The notes beneath the pieces were generated by a model. That model worked only from the letters and a program-made list of their open reading frames with translations, ran no database searches and was not told where the DNA came from. A stretch of 64,000 bases of DNA from Gaiellasilicea sp963765705. GTDB lineage: Bacteria > Actinomycetota > Thermoleophilia > Gaiellales > Gaiellaceae. The stretch covers positions 1 through 64,000 of the forward strand of contig CAVXXJ010000004.1 of the NCBI GenBank assembly GCA_963765705.1, in the 5' to 3' direction. This document shows positions 8,065 through 16,208 of this stretch, piece after piece (within the stretch, counting starts at the first letter, position 1; each line of letters starts with the position of its first letter). Made by a program: the position numbers and the translations under genes.

Positions 8065-8975
8065 GCGTCCTCGTCCTCTCGGAGCACGAGGTACGCGAGC
8101 TCCTGCCGATGGACGAGTGCATCGAGGCGATGGACGACGTCCTGCGCTCGCTCGCACGGGGAGAGCTGCACCAGCCGCTCCGGTTCGTGACCCGCCCACC
8201 CGGAGCCGAGAGCCTGATGGGCTTCATGCCCGCGCACCGCAGCGGCGCGGACTCGGTCTGGTCGCTGAAGGAGATCGTGATCGTTCCCGCGAATCCGGCG
8301 CGCGGGCTCGACGCGCACCAGGGCGCGGTGATGCTCCACGACGGCGAGACCGGTGAGCTGCGCGCGCTCCTGAACGCCTCGCCGATCACGGAGATCCGCA
8401 CCGCCGCCGTCTCGGCCGTCGCGACAAGAGCTCTGGCGCGGTCCGACGCGCGCGTCGTCGCGATCCTCGGCGCCGGCGTCCAGGCGCGTTCGCACGCGGA
8501 AGCGATGCGCGCAGTCGTGCCCGACGCCGACCTCCGCACCTGGAGCCGCGGCGACGGCGGCACACCGGAGGAGGTGCTGCGAGAGGCCGACATCGTCTGC
8601 ACCTGCACGAGCGCACGCGAGCCGATCCTGCGACGGGACTGGCTCGCCGCCGGAACGCACGTGAACGCGGTCGGGGCGAGCGTCCCGACGGTCCGCGAGC
8701 TCGACACCGACACGATGGTCGCCGCCAGCCTGTTCGTCGACCGGCGCGAGTCGGCGGTGAACGAGGCGGGCGACCTGCTGCTCGCCGGGCTCGACGAGGA
8801 GCACATCCGCGCCGAAGTCGGCGAGGTGCTGATCGGCAGCCATCTCGGCCGTGGGGACAGCGACGAGCTGACCGTCTTCAAGTCGCTCGGTCTCGGTGTC
8901 GAGGACCTCGCCGCCGCCGAGCTGATCGTCCGGAAGGCCCGCGAGCGAGGGATCGGGGTCGAGGTCGAGTTTTGA
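8061..8975 (+). CDS. Ornithine cyclodeaminase/mu-crystallin family protein
   Basis: 304 residues from ATG 8061, which overlaps the previous stop. The family pattern is clear: N-terminal LPMDECIEAMDDVLRSLARGE, PLRF, LKEIVIVPANPARGLDAHQGAVMLHD (substrate Lys region), a Rossmann segment VAILGAGVQARSHAEAM for NAD(P), ADIVCTCTSAREP and AVGASVPTVRELD. Members include ornithine cyclodeaminase, ketimine reductase, alanine dehydrogenase and the ectoine-utilisation protein EutC. Pairing with a threonine-dehydratase-like gene directly downstream (4-base overlap) recalls EutB/EutC pairs, but no other ectoine genes are present, so the exact substrate is open. Confidence 0.85.
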   Translation: MSVLVLSEHEVRELLPMDECIEAMDDVLRSLARGELHQPLRFVTRPPGAESLMGFMPAHRSGADSVWSLKEIVIVPANPARGLDAHQGAVMLHDGETGELRALLNASPITEIRTAAVSAVATRALARSDARVVAILGAGVQARSHAEAMRAVVPDADLRTWSRGDGGTPEEVLREADIVCTCTSAREPILRRDWLAAGTHVNAVGASVPTVRELDTDTMVAASLFVDRRESAVNEAGDLLLAGLDEEHIRAEVGEVLIGSHLGRGDSDELTVFKSLGLGVEDLAAAELIVRKARERGIGVEVEF

Positions 8976-9919
8976 TTCCCTTCGCAGAGATCGAGCGTGC
9001 GCGCGAGACGATCGCCGGCGCCGCGATCCGAACGCCGCTCCTCCGCCTGCCGGTCGACGGACCTACGGAGATCTGGCTCAAGCTCGAGAACCTGCAGCCG
9101 ATCGGCTCGTTCAAGATCCGCGGCGCCGTCAACGCGATCCGGCAGGCGCCACACGCCGAGACGGCCAAGGGCGTCGTCACGGCGAGCGCCGGCAACATGG
9201 CCCAGGGTGTCGCCTGGGCCGCTCGCGAGCTCGGCGTGCCGGCGACGATCATCGCGCCGGACAGCGCACCGCAGACCAAGCTCGACGCGATCGCGCGGCT
9301 CGGCGGAACGGTGGTCAAAGTGCCGTACGAGCGGTGGTGGGAGATCATGGTCACCTCCGAGCTCGACGAGGCCGAGGGGATGTTCGTCCACCCCGTGCAG
9401 GACGAGCGCGTGATGGCCGGCAACGGCACGATCGGGCTCGAGCTCGCCGAGGAGCTACCCGACGCGGACGCCGTCCTCGTCCCGTGGGGTGGCGGCGGTC
9501 TCTTCACCGGGATCGCGAGCGCGCTCGCCGCCCTGCGGCCGGACCTGCCCGTCTACGCCGTCCAGCCCGAGACGGGCGCGGCGGTGACAGCCGCCCTCGA
9601 GGCGGGCGAACCGCGCGAGGCCGACTTCCGGCCGTCGTTCGTCGACGGAGCCGGGGCGAAGGTCGTGCTGCCGGCGATGTGGGAGCGCGCCCGGCCGCTC
9701 CTCGCCGGCGCCTACACCGTGACGCTCGACGAGACCGCCGCGGCAGTACGCCTGCTCGCGGAGCGAACGCGCGTGATCGCCGAAGGCGCGGGTGGGCTCT
9801 CGGTCGCCGCTGCGCTCTCGGGCCGCGTCCCCGGGCGCAAGCTCGTCTGCATTGTCTCCGGAGGCAACATCGATGCCGCGAGGCTGGCGACGATCCTCGG
9901 AGGGGAGACGCCGGACTAG
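8972..9919 (+). CDS. Threonine/serine dehydratase-like PLP enzyme (fold type II)
   Basis: 315 residues from TTG 8972, which overlaps the upstream stop (TTGA). The PLP lysine lies in GSFKIRGA near residue 48; ASAGNMAQGVAWAARELG is the substrate-loop motif (SxGNxxQ), and VPWGGGGLFTG is the glycine-rich phosphate-binding loop. It ends in CIVSGGNID. It lacks the C-terminal ACT regulatory domain of biosynthetic IlvA, so it resembles catabolic or EutB-type dehydratases of about 320 residues. It probably acts with the adjacent cyclodeaminase-like protein on the same amino-acid-derived substrate. The stop overlaps that of the convergent DUF6328 gene in a shared CTAG. Confidence 0.85.
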   Translation: MIPFAEIERARETIAGAAIRTPLLRLPVDGPTEIWLKLENLQPIGSFKIRGAVNAIRQAPHAETAKGVVTASAGNMAQGVAWAARELGVPATIIAPDSAPQTKLDAIARLGGTVVKVPYERWWEIMVTSELDEAEGMFVHPVQDERVMAGNGTIGLELAEELPDADAVLVPWGGGGLFTGIASALAALRPDLPVYAVQPETGAAVTAALEAGEPREADFRPSFVDGAGAKVVLPAMWERARPLLAGAYTVTLDETAAAVRLLAERTRVIAEGAGGLSVAAALSGRVPGRKLVCIVSGGNIDAARLATILGGETPD

Positions 9920-10374
9920 TCGCCGGTCTTGCTGACCAGCGGGAGCAGGAACCAGACGACCGCGAACAGGCCGGCGGTCACACCCGTCAGCAGCGCGGTG
10001 ATCGTGTCCTTGAAGAGCAGGTCGGTGACGAGGAAGACGACCGCGGTCATCCCGACCGCGAGGAACACGATTCCGACGATCGCAAAGGCGTTCGCGAGCT
10101 TGAGCAGCGACTCCTTGTCCGCGTCCCGAAAACGAATCCGGTGATGGGCGGCGGGCGCCATCAGGAAGACCGAGCCCGCCATGGTGCACAGGAGGGCCAC
10201 CATGTACGAGTCCTTCTGAACGTCCGTCACCTGGCCGAAGCGCTGCGAGAACGGAACGGCGAGCAGGAAGGCGAAGAGCACCTGCACGCCGGGGAGTGCG
10301 ACCCGCAGCTCGTTGAGGAGCTCGATCAGCTCGCGGTTGACCCGCTCCTCTTTACCTTCTCCCGGCTCGGGCAT
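9916..10374 (-). CDS. DUF6328 family four-helix membrane protein
   Basis: 152 residues. The cytoplasmic N-terminal stretch ELIELLNELRVALPGVQVLFAFLLAVPF is the hallmark of DUF6328, a family of unknown function common in Actinomycetota. Four hydrophobic segments follow at about residues 30-48, 65-80, 98-122 and 126-148, separated by HHRIRFRDADKESLL on the inside. It lies 18 bp downstream of the sigma-factor stop on the same strand and is probably cotranscribed with it. No catalytic residues are apparent. Confidence 0.75.
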   Translation of the reverse strand: MPEPGEGKEERVNRELIELLNELRVALPGVQVLFAFLLAVPFSQRFGQVTDVQKDSYMVALLCTMAGSVFLMAPAAHHRIRFRDADKESLLKLANAFAIVGIVFLAVGMTAVVFLVTDLLFKDTITALLTGVTAGLFAVVWFLLPLVSKTGD

Positions 10375-10392
10375 CGGCCGGGAGACTAGTCG

Positions 10393-11217
10393 CTACGCGG
10401 CGGCCGCCGTCTCGTACGAGTCGAGCTGATCCTTCAGCTTGCGGCGGATGCCGGCCAGGATCTGGGAGACACGGGACTCGCTGACGCCGAGCATCCGGCC
10501 GATCTCGGCACCGGGGAGCTCCTGTACGTGCACCAGGGAAAGGATGTGCCGCTCGCGCTCGGAGAGGCGGGCGATCGCGCCGCGCATGGCGGCGTTCCGG
10601 TCGGCGCCGAGCAGGGCCGACTCCGGGTCGAGCTCACTGTGAGGCGCCTGGATCGTCTCGCCGACCTCGATCGGAAGCGAGTCGTCCGCACCGCGCGCCG
10701 GAGCGTTCAGCGAGGCGACGTCCGAGCGGTCGATGTCCTCGAGGCTCGTCCGCAGCTCGTCGACGGTCGTGTCCAGCTCGGCGGCCAGCTCGGCCTCGGC
10801 CGGCATCGTGCCGAAGCGGGCGAAGTAGGCATCGCGGGCGCGCTCGATCCGCCGGCCCTCACGCCGGACCGAGCGCGAGGCCCAGTCCTGCTTGCGGAGC
10901 TCGTCGACGAGGGCGCCGGCGACGCGCGTCCACGCGTACTGCTCGAAGCTCGCGCCCTTCGTGGGATCGAAGCGATCGATCGCCTCCATCAGCGCCACGA
11001 GGCCGGACGACGCGAGGTCGTCGAGCTCGCAGTGCGCGGGGAGCTCGCGAACCTTGCGCGACGCGATGTACCGAACCATCGGGGCGTACGCGAGGACGAG
11101 CCGGTCGCGAGAGCGGGAGTCCCGCTGCTCTTTCCAGTTGCGCCAGAGGCCCTCGGCCTCCGACGTCGTCAGCCGCTGAGTGCTGGTCGTAGTCGAGCTG
11201 GTGAGCGTTGTTGACAC
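10393..11217 (-). CDS. RNA polymerase sigma factor, FliA/WhiG (group 3) family
   Basis: 274 residues from GTG 11217, chosen because GCGGAGG precedes it and because family sequence begins just after. Region 2: RDRLVLAYAPMVRYIASRKV, CELDDLASSGLVALMEAIDRFDP and FEQYAWTRVAGALVDELRKQDW. Region 3: RRIERARDAYFARFGTMPAEAELAAEL. Region 4: LSERERHILSLVHVQELPGAEIGRMLGVSESRVSQI (DNA-binding helix). This is the FliA/WhiG type. No flagellar genes are in view, so a WhiG-like or stress role is as likely as motility. The 122 bp upstream carry an inverted repeat TTGACtcgcgGGTCAA and a second dyad ATCGGG...CCCGAT (minus strand), possible control sites. Confidence 0.85.
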   Translation of the reverse strand: MSTTLTSSTTTSTQRLTTSEAEGLWRNWKEQRDSRSRDRLVLAYAPMVRYIASRKVRELPAHCELDDLASSGLVALMEAIDRFDPTKGASFEQYAWTRVAGALVDELRKQDWASRSVRREGRRIERARDAYFARFGTMPAEAELAAELDTTVDELRTSLEDIDRSDVASLNAPARGADDSLPIEVGETIQAPHSELDPESALLGADRNAAMRGAIARLSERERHILSLVHVQELPGAEIGRMLGVSESRVSQILAGIRRKLKDQLDSYETAAAA

Positions 11218-11339
11218 AAGAGCCTCCGCAATAGGTATCCGACGTGCCGCCCCCTTGTTATCGGGTCGAATTGAGCCACGGCAGTAGTCACGTATCGGGC
11301 TTGCGGGCATCCCCGATTCGGGTGACGTTGACCCGCGAG

Positions 11340-11981
11340 TCAACCAGGCCGAACGACGCCCGCGAAGCGGAATCCGAGCGCCTGAATGGCGCCCGCGTCG
11401 ATCAGCGCCTGCTCGAGCACCTCGGTCGCGACACCCGGCAGCGTCCGGTGCAGGTGGGGCACCAGCTCGAACTCCCGCTCGTCGAAGCGCGCAGCGAGCC
11501 CGTCGCGGAGCGCGGCGAACCCGTGCAGGCCGAGATGCTCCGCCTCCCACTCCTCCCTCAACTGCTCCTGTGAGGCGGGCGCCTCGCCGTGCCCGGCCGC
11601 CGCGAGCGCGCGCCGCTGGCCGTACAGCCAGTCGAGCGTCGTCTCGTCGAGGCGGTCCCAGGCGAACTCGTCCACGACGAGGACGCCGCCGGGCCCGAGG
11701 AGCCGCACGATCTTGTCGAGCCCCATCTCCAGATCGCGGACATGGTGGAGGGAGAAGCCGGCGACGACGCCGTCGAACGACTCGGAATCCTCGACGTCCT
11801 CGAGCTTCAGCCGCCGGAAGTGGTCACCGGGCGGGGCGAGCGGATCGATCCCGAGCACGTCGTACCCCGCAACGGCGAGCGACGTCGTCAGCTCGCCCTG
11901 GCCGCAGCCGACCTCGAGCACCCGCGCCGGCGGCGGCGGTAGGTGCTCGCGCACGAACTCGAGGAACGTAGATTGCGCCAC
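11340..11981 (-). CDS. Class I SAM-dependent methyltransferase
   Basis: 213 residues from GTG 11981. Motif I RVLEVGCGQGELTTSL binds SAM; LGIDPLAP is the acidic end of strand 2; SFDGVVAGFSLHHV is motif II (post-I DG, HH) and LGPGGVLVVDEFAWDRLD is motif III. The fold is Methyltransf_11/25-like. The C-terminal third (RFDEREFELVPHLHRTLPG...LEQALIDAGAIQALGFRF) is typical of small-molecule methyltransferases. Substrate unknown. Its start codon abuts the ATG of the divergent YcaQ-like gene at 11982, so the two genes share overlapping leader regions and each promoter lies inside the other's coding sequence. Confidence 0.8.
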   Translation of the reverse strand: MAQSTFLEFVREHLPPPPARVLEVGCGQGELTTSLAVAGYDVLGIDPLAPPGDHFRRLKLEDVEDSESFDGVVAGFSLHHVRDLEMGLDKIVRLLGPGGVLVVDEFAWDRLDETTLDWLYGQRRALAAAGHGEAPASQEQLREEWEAEHLGLHGFAALRDGLAARFDEREFELVPHLHRTLPGVATEVLEQALIDAGAIQALGFRFAGVVRPG

Positions 11982-12992
11982 ATGCCGGAGACTACGGTGA
12001 AGGTCGGCCTCGAGGAGGCACGGCGGATCGCGGTGCGGGCGCAGGCGCTCGACGGGAGCGCAAAGGGCGTGCTCGAGACGGTGCGGCGCCTCGGCTTCCT
12101 GCAGATCGACGTCGTCGCGCCGGTCGAGCGGCCGCAGCACCTCGTCCTGTTCAGCCGGCTCGGGCCGAAGTACGACCGCGCGGAGCTCGACCGGCTGCTC
12201 TGGGAGGAGCGGGCGCTGTTCGAGTGGGACGCGTTCATCTACCCGATCGAGGACCTGCCGCTCGTCCGCGCACGGATCCGGGACTTCCGGCGCTCGCGGA
12301 GGACGAAGGGCCAGCGGTGGGCGGCCGAGTTCCAGGCGGAGAACCGTGCCTTCAAGCGCTACATCCTCCGCGAGATCGAGCGGAACGGTCCGCTCCTCTC
12401 CCGTGACCTCGAGGATCGCTCGAAGGGCGAACGTGAGAAGCACCGCTGGTGGGGCGCGAGGAAGGTCGGGCTGATGCTCCTCTGTCTCCACATCTACGGA
12501 GAGATCACGGTCGTCGGCAGGCAGGGCGGCGAGCGGCGGTGGGATCTCACCTCTCGCTGGTGGCCGAAGACGGAGACGGTCTCGATTCGCGACGGGGAGC
12601 GGCTCCGGGCCGAGCGGCGCTTCCGCACCCAGGGGGTGCGGCTGACCAAGGGCGAATGGGAGGCGCATCCCGACGCCGAGGACGGTCCGGTGCCGGACCG
12701 CGCAGTCCTCCTCTCCCCCTTCGACCGCCTGGTCTACAACCGCGACCGCGCCGAGGCGCTGTGGGACTTCCACTACCGGCTGGAGATGTTCGTCCCGAAG
12801 GCGAAACGCGAGTACGGCTACTACGTGCTGCCGCTCCTGGTCGGGGACAGCGTCGTCGGCCGGGCCGAGCCGCGCTTCGACCGCAAGACCGGTGTGCTGG
12901 AGCTGCTCGGGGCCTGGGGCGACACGTCCAGGCTGGACGAAGCCCTCGCCGACCTCGCAGCGTGGCTGGGCGCCGCTAGCATCAAGCGGTAA
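11982..12992 (+). CDS. YcaQ/AlkX-type winged-helix DNA glycosylase family protein (HTH_42)
   Basis: 336 residues from ATG 11982 (MPETTVKVGLEEARRIAVRAQALDG). The HTH_42 superfamily pattern is clear: VRRLGFLQIDVVAPVERPQHLVLFSRLG contains the QxD/QIDxV catalytic-type motif of E. coli YcaQ (AlkX), an interstrand-crosslink glycosylase. WEERALFEWDAFIYPIEDLPLVR, LLSRDLEDRSKG and LLSPFDRLVYNRDRAEALWDFHYRLEMFVPKAKREYGYYVLPLL are the other conserved blocks. Probably cytosolic, DNA repair or DNA binding. The stop overlaps the next start by one base (TAATG), so it heads an operon with the Cys/Met enzyme. Assignment to the family is strong; the enzymatic role is inferred. Confidence 0.8.
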   Translation: MPETTVKVGLEEARRIAVRAQALDGSAKGVLETVRRLGFLQIDVVAPVERPQHLVLFSRLGPKYDRAELDRLLWEERALFEWDAFIYPIEDLPLVRARIRDFRRSRRTKGQRWAAEFQAENRAFKRYILREIERNGPLLSRDLEDRSKGEREKHRWWGARKVGLMLLCLHIYGEITVVGRQGGERRWDLTSRWWPKTETVSIRDGERLRAERRFRTQGVRLTKGEWEAHPDAEDGPVPDRAVLLSPFDRLVYNRDRAEALWDFHYRLEMFVPKAKREYGYYVLPLLVGDSVVGRAEPRFDRKTGVLELLGAWGDTSRLDEALADLAAWLGAASIKR

Positions 12993-14137
12993 TGGACTTC
13001 GAGACCAGGGCGATTCACGACGGCCAGGAGCCCGATCCGGCGACGGGGGCGATCACGACGCCGATCTACCAGACGTCGACGTTCGTCCAGGAGGCCGTCG
13101 GCGTCCACAAGGGCTACGACTACGCGCGCGTCGCGAACCCGACCCGCTCGGCGCTGCAGGTGGCGCTCGCCTCACTCGAGAACGCGGAGCACGGCGTCGC
13201 CTTCTCCTCCGGGCTCGGCGCGACGACGACGCTCATGCATCTCGTCAACCCGGGCGAGCGCGTCGTCCTGATCGCCGATGTCTATGGCGGCGTCTACCGG
13301 ATGACGTCGCAGGTCTACGAGCCGAAGGGCTATCTCTTCGACTACCTCCCGGCGGCCGAGTTCGCGAATCTCCCGGAGCATCTCGACGCGAACACGCGGA
13401 TGGTCTGGGTCGAGAGCCCGTCGAACCCGCTGCTGAACGTCGTCGACATCCGCGCGGCCGCCGAAGCCGCGCACGCGGTCGGAGCGATCCTCGTCGTCGA
13501 CAACACGTTCGCGACGCCGTACCTCCAGAACCCGCTCGATCTCGGCGCCGACGTGGTTCTCCACTCGACCACGAAGTACCTCGGCGGCCACTCGGACGTC
13601 GTCGGCGGCTTCTGCGGCACCAACGACCACACGATCGCCGAGCGCCTCTACTTCCTGCAGAAGTCGCTCGGCGCCGTCCCCGGGCCGTTCGACTCCTGGC
13701 TCGTCCTTCGCGGGATCAAGACGCTCGCCGTCCGCATGCGGCAGCACTGCGAGAACGCACGCGCGATCGCAGGCTGGCTCGAGCAGCAGCCCGGCGTCGA
13801 GCAGGTGCTCTACCCCGGCCTGCCCTCCCACCCGGGCCACGAGATCGCGAAGCGCCAGATGCGCGACTTCGGCGGCATGATCTCGTTCCTCGCCGAGTCG
13901 GAGGAGACGGCGGTCGAGCTCGTCGGGCGGACGAAGATCTTCAAGCTCGCCGAATCGCTGGGCGGCGTCGAGAGCCTGATCGAGCATCCGGCCCGGATGA
14001 CGCACGCCTCCACCGCCGACGCGCCATTCGCCGCGCCACGCAACCTGATCCGCCTCTCCGTCGGGATCGAGTCCGTGGACGACCTGATCGCCGACCTGGC
14101 GGCGGCCCTCGTTCCCGCGGCGGCGCACGCCAAGTAA
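12992..14137 (+). CDS. Cystathionine gamma-synthase/gamma-lyase family PLP enzyme
   Basis: 381 residues. Trans-sulfuration family (fold type I PLP): FETRAIHDGQEPDPATGAI at the N terminus, TPIYQTSTF, YARVANPTRSALQ, SSGLGATTT, WVESPSNPLLNVVDI, VVDNTFATPYLQNPL, and the PLP lysine in LHSTTKYLGGHSDVVGG near residue 195. GGVESLIEHPARMTHAS and LIRLSVGIESVDDLIADL close the domain. Acts on cystathionine or related substrates in Cys/Met metabolism; synthase and lyase cannot be separated by eye. It follows the YcaQ-like gene with a one-base overlap. Its last codons carry a 19-bp palindrome reaching the next start. Confidence 0.9.
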   Translation: MDFETRAIHDGQEPDPATGAITTPIYQTSTFVQEAVGVHKGYDYARVANPTRSALQVALASLENAEHGVAFSSGLGATTTLMHLVNPGERVVLIADVYGGVYRMTSQVYEPKGYLFDYLPAAEFANLPEHLDANTRMVWVESPSNPLLNVVDIRAAAEAAHAVGAILVVDNTFATPYLQNPLDLGADVVLHSTTKYLGGHSDVVGGFCGTNDHTIAERLYFLQKSLGAVPGPFDSWLVLRGIKTLAVRMRQHCENARAIAGWLEQQPGVEQVLYPGLPSHPGHEIAKRQMRDFGGMISFLAESEETAVELVGRTKIFKLAESLGGVESLIEHPARMTHASTADAPFAAPRNLIRLSVGIESVDDLIADLAAALVPAAAHAK

Positions 14138-14150
14138 CAGACTGTTACTT
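14132..14150. promoter_or_regulatory. 19-bp perfect palindrome across a gene junction (possible operator)
   Basis: AAGTAACAG-A-CTGTTACTT: perfect 9-bp arms with a one-base centre. It covers the stop codon of the PLP-enzyme gene and the first base pair of the TTG start of the metallo-hydrolase gene. The single-base spacer is too short for a good RNA hairpin loop, so a dimeric DNA-binding protein is a better guess. No nearby regulator gene is obvious. Confidence 0.4.
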
Positions 14151-14994
14151 GGCTACGGCTGAGCAACCGATCGACCTGTTCCATCTCGGCGCGGCCCGGA
14201 CGGTCGGGGCGTACCTTCTGGACACGTCCGGGGGACTGTCCCTCTTCGATTGCGGGCCGACGTCGTGCCTGCCGGCGCTGAAGGCGGGGCTGGCGGAGCG
14301 TGGGCACGAGCTCGGCGACGTCAAGCGGCTCCTGCTCTCCCACATCCACCTCGACCACGCGGGCGCGGCGGGCGTGCTCGTCCGCGAGCACCCGGAGCTG
14401 ACGGTCTGGGTCTCGGAGATCGGCGCACCGCACCTCGTCGACCCCTCGCGGCTGGAACGAAGCGCCCGGCGGCTCTACGGCGACGCGTTCGACGAGCTCT
14501 GGGGCGAGCTCGCACCGATACCCGAGGAGAACATCCGGATCGCGAGCGACCGAGTCGCCGGGCTCGAGGTCTTCCCCGCGCCGGGCCACGCCTCGCACCA
14601 CGTCGTCTACTTCGACGGCACGACGCTCTACGCGGGCGATGCGGCGGGTGTGCGGATCCAGCCCAGCCGCTCCGTGCTTCCCCCGACGCCGCCGCCGGAC
14701 GTCGACATCGAGGGCTGGTACCGCACGCTCGAGGAGATCGAGCGACGCGCTCCGGAGCAGCTGGCGCTGATCCACTTCGGGCTCGCGAACGACGTCAGCC
14801 GGCATCTCGGCGAGCTGCGCGAGCGGCTCGACGTCTGGGCCGGGCGTGTCGAGGCGGGCGCCACCGAGCAGGAGTTCGTCGCCGCCGCCAAGGCCGATCT
14901 GCCGCCGGAGGAGGCCGACGAGTACGACCGCGCGATGCCCTTCTGGCAGTCCTACCAGGGGCTGAAGCGCTACTGGGACACGCGTGCGGAGTAG
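14149..14994 (+). CDS. MBL-fold metallo-hydrolase
   Basis: 281 residues from TTG 14149, the only plausible start in this frame downstream of the previous gene; there is no clear ribosome site. The metallo-beta-lactamase fold is evident from SHIHLDHAGAAG (HxHxDH metal motif), FPAPGHASHHVVYF (third-ligand His), LYAGDAAG (bridging Asp) and LIHFG (last His). A C-terminal helical extension (RHLGELRERLDVWAGRVE...FWQSYQGLKRYW) resembles hydroxyacylglutathione-hydrolase-like proteins of this class. Likely a thioester or lactone hydrolase of unknown substrate. It overlaps the MFS gene by 11 bp. Confidence 0.8.
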   Translation: MATAEQPIDLFHLGAARTVGAYLLDTSGGLSLFDCGPTSCLPALKAGLAERGHELGDVKRLLLSHIHLDHAGAAGVLVREHPELTVWVSEIGAPHLVDPSRLERSARRLYGDAFDELWGELAPIPEENIRIASDRVAGLEVFPAPGHASHHVVYFDGTTLYAGDAAGVRIQPSRSVLPPTPPPDVDIEGWYRTLEEIERRAPEQLALIHFGLANDVSRHLGELRERLDVWAGRVEAGATEQEFVAAAKADLPPEEADEYDRAMPFWQSYQGLKRYWDTRAE

Positions 14995-16198
14995 CGCGCC
15001 GCTGCGGGAGCGCGAGTTCCGCCTTCTCTTCGCCGGCCGCACGATCTCGCTGGTCGGCAGCGCCATCGCACCCGTCGCGCTGGCATTCGCCGTCCTCGAC
15101 CTGACCGGTTCCAAGACCGATCTCGGACTGATTCTTGCCTGCCGCGAGGTTCCGCTGATCGTCTTCCTCCTCGCCGGCGGGATCTGGGCCGACCGTCTGC
15201 CCCGAAACCGGGTGATGGTCGGCGCGAACGTCTTCAGCGCGCTCTCGCAGGCCACGACGGCCACGCTACTGATCACCGGCAACGCCGAGATCTGGCACCT
15301 CGCCGCCCTCGCAGCCGTCAACGGCAGTGCGTCGGCGTTCTTCTTCCCGGCCTCCTCCGGCGTGATCCCGCAGACCGTCCCAGCACCGATGCTCCAGCAG
15401 GCGAACGCTCTGCTCTCGCTGGCGATCAACTCGGCCATGATCGGCGGCGCTGCGATCGCCGGCTTTCTGGTGGCGGCGTTCGGCAGCGGCTGGGCGATCG
15501 CGGTCGACGCGGGCACGTACCTGGTCGGTGCGGCCTTCGTCGCGTTGATGCGGCTTCCCGCTATCGCTCCTGGCGAGAGCCCGCGTTTCCTCGCCGACCT
15601 CGCCGTCGGCTGGCGCGAGTTCCGAAGCCGCACCTGGCTGTGGGTGATCGTGACCCAGTTCTCGATCCTGCTGCTGGTCACGATCGGCTTCTTCAGCGTT
15701 CTCGGCCCGGTGATCGCAGACGAGGAGCTCGGTGGCGCCAAAGCCTGGGGCGCGATTCTGACGGCGCAGGCCGCGGGCCTCGTCGCCGGTGGCCTGCTCG
15801 GCCTGCGTTTCCGGCCGCGCCGGATGCTCGTCGCGGCCACGCTCGGGATCGTGCTGTGGCCGGCGCCACTGATCGCGCTCGGCTTTCCGCTGGGCGTGCC
15901 CGCCATCGCTGCGACCGCCTTTCTCGCGGGCGTCGGCAGTGAGATCTTCGGCCTCCTCTGGCACACGACGATGCAGCAGGAGATCCCACCCGACAAGCTC
16001 TCGCGGGTGTACTCGTACGACGCGCTCGGCTCGGTCGGGCTCATCCCGGTCGGATACGCGATCGCCGGGCCCGTCGCGGACGCCCTCGGGGTCCGGGCGA
16101 CGCTCTGGGGCGCGGCAGCGGTCGGCATCACTGTCACGCTCGCCGTGCTCGTCGTACCCAGCGTCCGGCAGCTGGAGCGCCGCCACGCGGAGGCGTAG
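14984..16198 (+). CDS. MFS transporter, EntS-like exporter
   Basis: 404 residues from GTG 14984, overlapping the upstream gene. About 11-12 membrane helices are visible, for example ISLVGSAIAPVALAFAVLDLTG, VPLIVFLLAGGIWADRLPRNRVMVGAN (loop 2-3 motif A variant), FFFPASSGVIPQTV, ILLLVTIGFFSVLGPVIADEELGG and LLWHTTMQQEIPPDKLSRVYSYDALGS. These match the MFS_3 (enterobactin exporter-like) branch. No substrate can be named. It precedes the PPOX protein by 10 bp in the same operon. Confidence 0.8.
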   Translation: MRSSAPLREREFRLLFAGRTISLVGSAIAPVALAFAVLDLTGSKTDLGLILACREVPLIVFLLAGGIWADRLPRNRVMVGANVFSALSQATTATLLITGNAEIWHLAALAAVNGSASAFFFPASSGVIPQTVPAPMLQQANALLSLAINSAMIGGAAIAGFLVAAFGSGWAIAVDAGTYLVGAAFVALMRLPAIAPGESPRFLADLAVGWREFRSRTWLWVIVTQFSILLLVTIGFFSVLGPVIADEELGGAKAWGAILTAQAAGLVAGGLLGLRFRPRRMLVAATLGIVLWPAPLIALGFPLGVPAIAATAFLAGVGSEIFGLLWHTTMQQEIPPDKLSRVYSYDALGSVGLIPVGYAIAGPVADALGVRATLWGAAAVGITVTLAVLVVPSVRQLERRHAEA

Positions 16199-16208
16199 GC
16201 TGCCGGGG

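Noticed and set aside
11218..11339. Leader of the sigma gene as a riboswitch (for example c-di-GMP type)
   Set aside because: Only two simple dyads are visible; none of the conserved bases of known riboswitch classes could be matched.
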